NCBI GenBank assembly: GCA_026686845.1
Contig: JAIVEN010000014.1
Location: 37,222,001 to 37,286,000, forward strand
Origin: Adenanthera pavonina
Lineage: Eukaryota; Streptophyta; Magnoliopsida; Fabales; Fabaceae
Direction: 5' to 3'
Length of the DNA: 64,000 nt
The notes under the pieces are model-generated. The model saw nothing but the letters and a program-made list of their open reading frames with translations, had not been told where the DNA came from and did no database searches. Each line of letters opens with the position of its first letter. Position 1 is the first letter of the stretch. The translations under genes and the position numbers were made by a program. This document shows, piece after piece, positions 9,666-19,409 of the stretch.

Positions 9666-11843
9666 TCATTTCTTCTTGGGCTTGGTCTTCTTGCTATACG
9701 TTTTCCCTTTCCCAAATTGCTCAGCAGCAGCAGACTTTCCAGTTTGCCCAGTCTTCTCCCCCTTTTTGGCATCATCAGGAAGGCCAACAAATTCAGCAGG
9801 AGGAGGGATCTGAGAAACAGGAATAGCTTGAAGTGGGACAGGAGCAAAAGGGATTTCTGGTTCCACAGGAGACTCAGTGCTTGGTTCCTCATCAGAGATT
9901 TCCAGAAGTTCTTGCATTGCCTGCCTGGAAAGAGCTAACTGAGCTCTTTGTTCCTCTGAAAGCCCATAAGCAACAAGAGAGAAAGTGGTTGGTTCATCAG
10001 GACGAAACATTTCCTCAAGCTTTCTTCTTTGTTCTTGCAGGAGAGCATTGTGAGCAATGGCCTCATAATCAACAACAGGCACAATGCTTCTCTCTTCATT
10101 GCTTGCTCCCTCCTGCATAGAAGAGGTTGAGATAGCTGCAACCAGTCTTTCAACTTGGTCAGATTCTTGAATAGACAGAATTGAATCCTAAGCATCTTCT
10201 TGCATAAGCTCATGAGGGCTTGCTCCTTGAAGTCCTTCTTCTTCCAATCTATAGTCCAAGCGTGGACCAGGACTTGGTGTCCTCATTGTATCAGCACCAT
10301 CTATATTATCATCGAGGTTAGAGGAGGCAATCTCGAAGGGGCTTAGAGGCTCAGGAGTTTGAGAGTGGACAGGCACAGATGACCCTGGTTGAGGTGGAGC
10401 TGAAGTGGCAGGAATTGCACTTCTGATCTCTTCATAAGCATCAGCCACCACCTTCATGTTTACAGCCAACTGTTGGATCTGATCTTGCAGATGAGCAAAT
10501 TTGGCATTTTCCTCATCTCTGATGCTGAGGATGAGTGTAGAAAGGCTGTCATACAACTCAGTGATCTTGGTTGGCTTTGCCTGTGAGGAGGGAGTGAAAG
10601 GAATGTAAGTGGGCTTTGAGGGAGATGGGATAGGCACAGAGGGCTGAGTGGTAGGTCTGACAGAAGCCTCAGAAGTACCCTCTTGCTGTAGGGAGGCACT
10701 TTCAACAAAGAAGAGATCTTCAGTTCTTCCTGCTCCCTTTCCAACCCATCTTCCTTCATCTCTTTCAATGCCCATCCTCTGCAGTTCTTCCTCCTTGAAT
10801 ATTTCAGTGGGCTTGCCCTTCCCTTTCTCAATATGCTGAATTCTGGCATACTGCAAAATTCTGGAGATGATAGCAGCATAGGGAAGTGTTGAGTCCTTCC
10901 TCTGATCTCTAGCCTTGATCATGCGTTGGAATATGATGTGTCCCATGTTGATCAGCTTTCCACACATGATTGCAACCATGACATGTGCCTCTGCCCTTAT
11001 TATCAGATTGAAGCTGCCTCCTTTGTTGAATATAATCCTGGACACTACGTAGTGCAGGATTCTCACTTGGACACCGAGGTCTGTGGGCTTCAACAGGTTT
11101 ATGGATGGCCAATTTTCCCTCCTTCTGAACAATGTGCTCAGAATAGTACTCTCCTTATAGTTCAGAGAGGGACCACCTTCTTCATCAGCCATATTTGCCT
11201 CATCCATGTACCCAGAGGCATTGATATCAATCTTGAGTCCATCTTGCCCAGGTATCTCCAGTACCTCATTGAATGTCTCATCAGTAAGCCAAATGGTCCT
11301 AGACCTTAGATTGACTGCCCACTTCTTCTTCTTACTGTTGTATTTTAAAGAAGCGTACCATGACTTCACCACCTCATCATCATATCTTTCTAATACTTCC
11401 AACAGATTCTTGTATCTCATCATCCATATACCAGCATCAAAATTATTTGAGATCAAGAAATCTTCCAAATTTACACAATGTGGCTTGATTACCTTCTTGT
11501 TAGCAAATTTGGTGGAGAATTCTTCTTGAATCTGTGGAGTGCTCCATAATGGCAGTGTGGTAAGCTCGTACTCTCCCGATTAAGTACTAAAGGATGAAGT
11601 GAAAGCAACAGCAGCAGCTTCTGAAGAAACTGGAACCGAAGGGTTTGCACTTTTCGGTGAGGAGGGTCCAGCTTTCTGAGAATCTACTTTGGATGCAGTC
11701 TTTTGGCGTTTGGTGGGAGTTGCCTTACTGGATTCGGCTTTTCTCTTTGATTTTTCTCCTTCCTTCGAGGCATATTATGATTTAACATTCCTCTTTGGTC
11801 GGGCTTCAGCCTTCCCAGCATCAGGATTTTTGACTCTTGCCAT
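9666..11843 (-). pseudogene. Third ORF of copia element 1 (putative plant transposon protein-like)
   Basis: From ATG at 11841-11843 (MARVKNPDAGKAEARPKRN) one reading frame runs about 725 codons to the stop at 9666. It is broken only by in-frame stops at 11775-11777, 11580-11582 and 10188-10190. By comparison with element 2 the first is CAA to TAA, and the third replaces a Gln codon. The N-terminal ~60 residues are Lys/Arg-rich and could be a nuclear signal. Residues about 148-355 contain RTIWLTDETFNEVLEIPG, RILHYVVSRIIF, GKLINMGHIIFQRMIKARD and LPYAAIISRILQYA. I associate this pattern with the 'putative plant transposon protein' family (PF20167-like), from memory. A Ser/Pro-rich linker and a probable coiled coil (about 420-475, ITELYDSLSTLILSIRDEEN) follow, and the C-terminus is basic. 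I see no signal peptide or membrane segment, unlike an envelope protein. Function is unknown. Confidence 0.75.
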
Positions 11844-12838
11844 TTTTCGGACGAATGTTGCAGAATGTGGCTTAGAATGGGTTTAAAGAATGCGAAAGGA
11901 AGTTTAATAGGTGGGAAATGACAATTTTTGGTCAGAATTGAAGGGACTTGATGAGAGAATTGAAACAGACTCAGAGGAGTTAAGAATAGGGTTGCGTCGG
12001 TTCAAGAGAAAACCGTCAGATTTAACGTAAGTAACCGTCTGACAGACAAATTTTGAGAGGTCAAAATTTGAACTTCGGGTAGTTACAAGTTAAACCGTTT
12101 AGCAAAGCTTACTGACAGACAAATTTTCTTCTGAAAGTTCATCTGACAGTGGCTTGGATTAAGCAATACAAGCACAACAGACGAATTTTGTACCAACAAA
12201 GTTCGAATGTTGAAGAGAAAATAGTAGGCAACAGACAAGACATCAACCAATAGATGAATTAAGCTAGCAGAACTTCATCTTTCAAGCATTCAACATGAAG
12301 AACATGATTCAACAGACAAATTTTGAACTGAAAATTCGCATTTTTCAACTTTTGTAAAGGTTGTCCAACATTCGTATTTTAAGAAGTGATAATTCGTACA
12401 ACAGTGATGGACAAACATAACTTTGAAATTTTTGTTTTTGAAAATTCGAACTTCAAAGATCCAACAAACGAATTTCGAGGCATCACCGAGAACTGTTCCA
12501 AGGCTAATAGGCCGAAGTTCGTCTGTTGGTCAACTAAAATTCGAATGTTGACCATGTTGACTAGTTCAAAAACACAGTTTATGAGGCAAAATACATCTAA
12601 CACATATTAAAATTCGAATTTCATTTTATAAAAACTTACAGAATGGATCCAGAACTCAGAATTTTCACCATTTACTTCACTTTCTGGTTGTTCCATTCTG
12701 ATGTGCTCCAATCTTCAAGTTTATTGCCATTGAATCTTGTGAGGAGCACCTGCAACTTAAATTAAACATACTCCAATGCTAAAGTTAGAATTAATCTTAA
12801 GGTTGAAATCTTTGAAAACCAGATTGCACAAGAATAAC
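11844..12838 (-). promoter_or_regulatory. Spacer between pol and third ORF, with LTR-like motif array
   Basis: About 1 kb without coding sequence. From 11990 to 12620 it carries copies of the LTR U3 motifs: GACAGACAAATTTT, AAAGTTCGAATGTTGAAG, AAAATTCGAAC, GAAGTTCGTCTGTTGG and AAAATTCGAATTTC. In element 2 the counterpart (55342-56338) has the same array plus CTATAAACC about 45 bases before the ORF's ATG. Here that site reads CTTTAAACC. The layout resembles an internal promoter for the third ORF. This is inference. Confidence 0.5.
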
Positions 12839-15800
12839 TTACAGTTCACTGGGATTTACCATACCCAATTCTCTCCTTATTTTGCAATGCCTGTCTTCTG
12901 ATAGAGGCTTTGTGAGTATATCAGCAACTTGATTCTTTGTTGGAATATACTCCAGCTTAACTTCTCCTTTCAGAACATGATCCCTTATGAAGTGGTGCCT
13001 AACTTCAATATGTTTCGTCCTTGAATGCATGACAGGATTCTTGGTGATATTTATGGCACTTTGGTTGTCACACATGATTGGTATCTCTTTCATTTTAACC
13101 TCAAGATCTTCAAGCTGCTGCTTCATCCAGATGACTTGGGCACAACAGCTTCCAGCTGCAACATACTCAGCTTCTGCAGTGGATAGGGCCACACTGTTTT
13201 GCTTTTTGCTGAACCATGAAACCAGGGATCCTCCAAGAAACTGACAAGTTCCACTTGTGCTTTTTCTGTCAGTTTTGGATCCTGCAAAATCAGCATCAGT
13301 GTATCCTTTGAGATCTTCTCCATTGCCCTTTGGATACCAGAGACCCATCTATGATATTCCAATAAGATATCTGAAAATTCTCTTCACAGCTGTTGCATGG
13401 GTTTCCTTGGGACATGATTGGAACCTGGCACACATACAGACACTGAACATAATGTCAGGTCTACTGGCAGTTAAGTACAGCAGGGATCCAATCATTCTCC
13501 TGTACTGAGTAATGTCAAACATCTTCCCATTCTCATCCATGTCTAGTTTGGTTGCAGTAGCCATAGGTGTTCCCATTGGCTTGGCATTCTCCATTCCAAA
13601 CTTCTTTAGCAGCTCCTTTAGATACTTGGATTGACTAAGAAAGATACCATCATCAAGCTGTCTGATTTGCAGTCCAAGGAAGAAGTTAAGTTCACCCATC
13701 ATGGACATCTCGAATTCTCCCTGCATTAACTCAGAAAATTTCTTGCAAAGAGTTTCATTAGTAGCACCGAAAATAATATCATCAACATAGATTTGAACAA
13801 TTAGTAAATCTTTATTTTCTTTCTTAGTGAATAAAGTTGTGTCAACTTTGCCTCTATTGAATCCCTTTTCAATTAGAAAATTGATCAGTCTCTCATACCA
13901 TGCTCTAGGGGCTTGTTTTAAACCATAAAGAGCTTTCTTCAGTTTATAAACATGGTTTAGTTTTGTAGAATCCTCAAAACCTGGAGGTTGATCTACATAA
14001 ACTTCTTCCATGATATATCCATTTAGAAAGGCACTCTTTACATCCATTTGATATAGTAAAATATTTTTCATGCCTGCATATGCTAGTAGTATTCTTATAG
14101 CTTCTAATCTAGCTACTAGTGCAAAGGTTTCTTCAAAATCAATACCTTCTTCCTGATTATACCCTTTAGCAACCAATTTAGCCTTGTTTCTTATTATTGT
14201 TCCAGATTCATCAAGTTTTTTTCTAAAAACCCATTTGGTACCAATGACAGGATGATTTTTGGGTCTAGGCACTAAATCTCAAACATGATTTCTTTCAAAC
14301 TGATTTAGTTCATCTTGCATAGCTAAAATCCAGTAATCATCAGTTAAGGCTTCTTTAGCACATTTAGGTTCAATTTGAGAAATGAAAGCGCAGTTGAGCA
14401 TTTGATCCCTTAACTGTTTTCTGGTTTTGACTCTCTCTTGAACATTTCCTATTACTTGATCAACAGGATGATTCCTTTGATATCTCCAAGCTCTAGGGAG
14501 TTCTTGAGATGTTTCTTCATTAATTTCTTCATCAAACTCTTGCTCCTGGATATCTTCCTCTGTGTTAACAGATTCAAATATCTTTGGAGGTTCAGTTTTA
14601 CTTTTATCAGAAATGCCCAATTTTTCAAAGTTAAAAGCAAGATCATCCTCATTGGTAACATGTTTTGAAACAGTTTCATTTTCAATGAAAACCACATGCA
14701 CAGATTCTTCTACCATATTTGATCTTTTATTTTAAACTCTATATGCCTTACTCCTACTAGAATAGCCCAGAAATATACATTCATCGGATTTGGCATCAAA
14801 CTTACCCAGATTTTCTTTCCCATTATTGTGAATGAAGCATTTGCATCCGAACACATGGAGATGGGACAGATTTGGCTTTCTTCCCTTGTAAAGCTCGTAT
14901 GGAGTCTTCCCAAGGATTGGTCTGATGTAGGCTCTATTTATGATGTAGCTTGCTGTATTCACTGCATCAGCCCAAAACACTTGAGAGAGTTCCTTTTCAT
15001 TCAGTATAGCTCTGGCCATTTCTCCAATAGTTCTGTTCTTCCTTTCTACTACCCCATTCTGTTGAGGGGTCCTTGGAGCTGAGAAGTTGTGGTCAATCCC
15101 ATGCTCATTGCAGTATTCCAGGAAGTATGCATTTTCGAACTCTCCTCCATGATCTGACCTGATTGACACAATAGAAATACCTTTCTCATTTTGCACTTTC
15201 TTAGCTAAGGTTACAAATGCATCAAAGGTATCACTTTTAGAGGAAAGAAATAATGTCCAAGTGAATTTAGAATAGTCATCTACAATTACAAGCACATACA
15301 GGTTACCACCAAGACTTTTCACCCTAGATGGTCCAATTAAGTCCATATGCAGCAATTCAAGTGGTCTAGTTGTGGTAACTACATTTTTAGATTTAAAAGA
15401 TGATTTATTTTGTTTCCCTCTTATGCATGCATCACATTCTTTGTCCTTTTCAAAAGATATTTTTGGCAGGCCAGTTACTAGCTCATTCTTGATCAGTTTA
15501 GACAATTGATTCATGTTAACATGAGCTAATCTCCTATGCTATAACCAACTATCATTATCCTGGCTAATTAGACATACAGAATCCAAGGGAGGAAGTTCAT
15601 CAAGATCAATAGTATAACAATTATCATCCCTTTAAGCTTTTAGGATTACTTTGTGATCACTTTTTCTGATGACCAGGAAAAATTTTGAGTCAAACAGCAC
15701 CCAATTTCCTTTATCACAGGTCTGACTCACGCTCAGCAAATTGTGGTTGAGGTCAATCACAAACAACACCTCTTCAATGGATGTTTCCGGATTTTTGCCC

Positions 15801-15982
15801 ATAATGCCAATGCCAACAATTTTGCCATATTGATCACCTCCAAAGGTCACCTTTCTTCCTTTCTTGTCTCTAAGGGTGATGAACTTCTCCTTATCACCAG
15901 TCATGTGACTTGAGCAGGCACTGTCTATATACCATTTGTTGCTTTTCTTAGCTTTGAGACAGACCTGCAAAACAATATTTAT
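12839..15982 (-). pseudogene. Copia pol of element 1: protease, integrase, RT, RNase H
   Basis: All domains lie in one reading frame. In coding order: aspartic protease (WYIDSACSSHM, near 15900-15930); GAG-pre-integrase HHCC region (HRRLAHVNMNQLS, CDACIRGK); and an integrase core with D-D-E residues present (LHMDLIGP, IRSDHGGEF, PQQNGVVERKNRT). RT follows (GTKWVFRKKLDESG, YQMDVKSAFLNGYI, YGLKQAPRAWYE, YVDDIIF near 13785), then RNase H (GYTDADFAGSK, ALSTAEAEYVA, CDNQSAI, HFIRDHV, ADILTKPL). Stops at 15632-15634, 15539-15541, 14732-14734, 14279-14281 and 13349-13351 break it. The second and fourth are Trp codons and the first and fifth Gln codons in the related copy or family, that is transitions at C or G. 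The true stop is 12839-12841. Pol lies in the -1 frame relative to gag. Confidence 0.93.
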
Positions 15983-17778
15983 GTTTTCCTTTTAGGTACC
16001 CAAATTTGCTTAGGTCCTTTTTGGTCAGTAGATTTTTTTCTAGATGCAGATGCAACTTTAGGAGCCCATTCAAGTTTCCTGCCAAGTCCATTTTTTTTCA
16101 ATGCACAAGAACTGGAAATATGTCCCTTTTTGTTACAGAAATGATAGGTAGTGAAGGGACTGCTAGATTGAGTGGTAGGAAGAAAACAATGCAGATAATA
16201 CTTTTGTCTTGTATGCTTTGGTTGATTATATGTTTCAATGCAAGATGACATGTGATCTTTCTTTCTGTTGCTCTCAGCATGCACAAAATGTCTCATGTAT
16301 GCATTCTGGTTTTTCTTCCTAATCTTTTCCTTGACAGCACATGGATCATAGCCAAGACCAGTTTTTCCTTGTGATATTCTTTGGCTCCCCATCAAGGCAA
16401 ATAGCATATATTTTCCTCTAGTGAGCCTAGACATGCTTTTTACTAAGTAATCATTAGTTTGCTAGAGTTCAATGCATGAAGTACAGCAAACAGATTTAGC
16501 AATAGGTAGAGAGGTGGTTTCAGAAATGTTGCTTTGAGATTCCAGTTTATTAATCTTTCTCTATGCTAGTTTTAGTTCTTTAACAACTTTAATAAACTGA
16601 TCATGAAGCTCATGAAATGCATCAAGTAGCTCAGAATAGGAAGGTTCAGATTCATATACCGCTTCCTCCTGATCACTGCTGCATGAGGATTCGGCTTCTT
16701 CAGAAGCAAGTACCATCAGGCAGATGTTGGCAATCTCATCCTCATCCTCTTCCTCCTCATCTGAGCTGTTGCCCCATATTGATGAGATGTAGGCTTTCTT
16801 CTTCTTCCCTTTGTCAGCAGCTTTCTTATCCTTTTCTTGCTTTTTGAGGAATTGAGGACAATCCCATTTGATGTGTCCCTGCTTCTTGCATTCATAGCAA
16901 GTCACAGGCTCTTTTCCCTCTCTCTTGCTTTCACCAGCTGCTCCCTTCTTGAAGAATTTCTTATTCTTCTTCTTGTTGTAGAATCTTCTGAATTTTCTGA
17001 CCATCATAGCCAGAGTTTCTTCATCCAGCTCATCTCCTTCATCAGATTCTTCTTCCTTTTTATCAGCAGCTTTGAGGGCAAGGCCTTTCTTCTTTCTGTC
17101 CAGCCCAGCTTCCTTGAGAGCTTTGATTTTTTCTTCATACTCCTCAAGGCTGCCAAAGAGAGCTGTGACAGAGGCCATTGATTCTCCTCTGGCTTCCTCT
17201 ATTGCTGTCACCTTGGGCTGCCATTCCAGAGGGAGAGCTCTGAGTATCTTTCTTACTTTTTCAGACTGAGTGTATTCCTTTCCCAGGCTCTTCAATTGAT
17301 TCACAATGAGAGTGAATCTCTTTTGGAGCTCCTTTACAGTTTCTCCTTCAGCCATTCTGAAGCTTTCATACTCTCCAATGCATGTGTTCAGTCTGTTTTC
17401 CCTAACCCCAGTTGTTCCTTCATGTGCAATCTGCAAAGTGTCCCACATCCTTTTTGCAGTGGAGCATTGTGAGACTCTGTAGAATTCGTCCTGATTCAGG
17501 ACACTGACTAAACAATGCTTTGCTTTGAAATTTAGCAGGACTCTCCTTCTGTCTTCCTCATTCCACTCTGCTTCTAACTTCTCTTTGTGTCTTCCATCTT
17601 CAGTTAGAGTCATTGGGATGAAATCTCCTTTCTCAATGACTGACCATATATCAAGATCAATTGATTGGAGGTAAATCTGCATCCTCATCTTTCAGTACCC
17701 ATAATGTTCTCCACTGAAGGCTGGTGGTCTATTAGTGTTGTTCCCTTCAGGAAGTATGCTTTCTCCAAAGCCAGCCAT
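15979..17778 (-). pseudogene. Copia gag of element 1 (about 600 codons, two zinc knuckles)
   Basis: Capsid/nucleocapsid precursor. The start is the ATG at 17776-17778 (MAGFGESILPEGNNTNRP), which has a counterpart in element 2 and lies about 40 bases after the PBS. The core has the copia gag pattern: MRMQIYLQSIDLDIW, AKRMWDTLQIAHEG, ELQKRFTLIVNQLKSLG. A first CCHC knuckle CYECKKQGHIKWDC lies at about residues 293-306. A long charged, coiled-coil-prone region follows. A second knuckle at about 545-558 is damaged here: its first Cys is Tyr (YHFCNKKGHISSSC), while element 2 keeps Cys. In-frame stops occur at 17692-17694 (a Trp position), 16561-16563 and 16462-16464. The end is TAA at 15979-15981. 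Confidence 0.9.
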
Positions 17779-17819
17779 CTTAATTCCCGGACTGTGAGAT
17801 CCTTTGAATGCGAATCCGA

Positions 17820-17831
17820 GCTCTGATACCA
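17820..17831 (-). other. Primer binding site of copia element 1
   Basis: TGGTATCAGAGC on the - strand, two bases inside the 5' LTR. This is the classic plant site complementary to the 3' end of initiator tRNA-Met. It fixes the element's orientation. Confidence 0.95.
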
Positions 17832-17833
17832 CT

Positions 17834-19409
17834 TGTTAGCAAGGCTGACTTCCCAAGAGGGGGAGTGAATTGGGAAGATTGAAATTTTTCTGCACAAAGT
17901 GAAATGGGTGAAGACAGCACAGTGTAATGGAAGCAACGTATAAAACAGAGCAAGCTGAAAAGTAAAGATAGGAAGCAGAAGACTCAGTAATTTATCCTGG
18001 TTCGGTCTATCCACTTGACCTACGTCCAGTCCTCAAGGCAACTCTTGAGATTTTTCCACTATACAGTAAGAATTCAACGAGTTTCTTGCTAATGCCACAG
18101 TACAACGAGTATGCTCTGTTTCTAGAGACAAAATCTATCCGTTGGGAAAGTTATCCAATGGTTACTCTGAAAAACTATCCGTTCACTAACCGCATTTAAT
18201 GTTTCTGACATACTGAAATTCGAATTTTGGTTGTCCAACAGACGAATTTCGAAGGAACCGAAGGTTAAAGCTTTCAACGTTACAGCACGAAGTTCGTCTG
18301 TTCATGAAGTGAAATTCGAATTTTGAAACTTACAAAACATTTTCACAATATGACATACGAATTTTCAATAGGAAAGTTTTTCGGTTAAGTGTGAAAAGTG
18401 TTTTCAATTTTCTACAGTGCCTTCGAAATTCGAATTTTGGAAGCCCAAAATTCGTCTGTCTGAAGAACGTTCAAAGAGGCACAGTAGTTCACTTTCTTCG
18501 AAATTCAAATTTTGAAGTAGTGAAGTTCGTCTGTCAGAGAGATTCTTTTCAGACTAACTTCAACATTCGAAGTTACAAAGCTCTGTCATTCGTATGTCAA
18601 TATTTCATTCCAACAGACTCACAAACTTAGCTTCTGAAATTCGAATTTTAATGTTCAAAGTTCGTCTGACAGAAAGCAGTTTTGAAACTTAAATTATTCT
18701 TGATCTCAGATGAACTTTAACATTATTTCAGACGAATTTCTTCCATTTTCATAAGTTGTGATTTGTCTGAAATTCGAATTTTGAAGACTCAAAGTTCGTC
18801 TGTTTCAAAGAAGCTCATTTCAGACTTATATGAAAATTCGAATGTTGGAAAGTCAAAGTTCGTCTGTCAGAGAGCATTTTTCAAACTCAATTTCATCTTG
18901 ATTTCAGATGAGCTTCAACATTATGTCAGACGAATTTCTTTGGTTTTCACAAACTGCATTTTATCTGAAATTCGAATTTTGAGGATGTGAAGTTTGTCTG
19001 TCAGTGAAAAGCTTCTTTCAGTCTTTGATGGAAATTCAAATTTTGGATAATCAAAATTCGTCTGACAGAGAGATAACTCTTCAGACTTGTTCAGTTTTGA
19101 CTCAAAATTCGAATTTCCAAAGGCAAAGTTCGAATTTCCAGTATGACAGTTCATTTTAAACTTTCAAACTTCGTCTGTTTGTGGGTATTTTTCAAATAAG
19201 TCAAGATTTAACACACAATCAAGGTTTAAAAACATCTTTTCTTAAAATCAAAAACTTTTACCCTCATTTGAACATAACAAAAGAGCCTACTGAAGATCTA
19301 GCAGATAATACTCAGAAATTCTTCACTTGAAGCACTTTGATCTCCTTTGATATCTTCAATCCAAACTTTTGGATGTTAGTTTGGAATCATCAAAACTCTT
19401 GATTCAACA
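17834..19409 (-). mobile_element. 5' LTR of copia element 1, with internal 293-bp deletion (1576 bp)
   Basis: It has the same termini as the other LTRs. Compared with the solo LTR it lacks the segment equivalent to 2095-2387: GTTTCT joins directly to AGAGACAAAATC near 18123. The missing part contains the TATA box and the presumed transcription start, so this 5' LTR should not be able to drive full-length transcription. The U3 array (18200-19150) is intact and almost identical to that of the solo LTR. Confidence 0.95.
18200..19150. repeat. U3 palindrome/GTTCGTCTG array, 5' LTR of element 1
   Basis: Same array as 2470-3410, nearly base-identical to it and distinct from the more decayed copy in the 3' LTR. 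Confidence 0.85.

Larger units (their letters stand above)
7493..19409 (-). mobile_element. Full-length copia element 1 (SIRE/Maximus-like), 11,917 bp
   Basis: It is bounded by LTRs 7493-9360 and 17834-19409 and by the AATTA target-site duplication (7488-7492, 19410-19414). On the - strand the order is 5' LTR, PBS, gag, pol (protease, integrase, RT, RNase H), spacer, third ORF, PPT, 3' LTR. The integrase-before-RT order makes it Ty1/copia. The large size, long LTRs and extra ORF after pol suggest the SIRE/Maximus lineage. Gag, pol and the third ORF are each interrupted only by in-frame stops, with no obvious frameshift. The 5' LTR lacks its TATA box, so this copy is not autonomous. Confidence 0.95.

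Noticed and set aside
9717..11529. Several + strand ORFs of 60-130 residues
   Set aside because: They are antisense to the third ORF of copia element 1 and have no recognisable motifs.
9666..11843. Calling the third ORF an envelope gene by position
   Set aside because: No signal peptide or transmembrane stretch is visible. The sequence pattern fits a plant transposon-associated protein instead.
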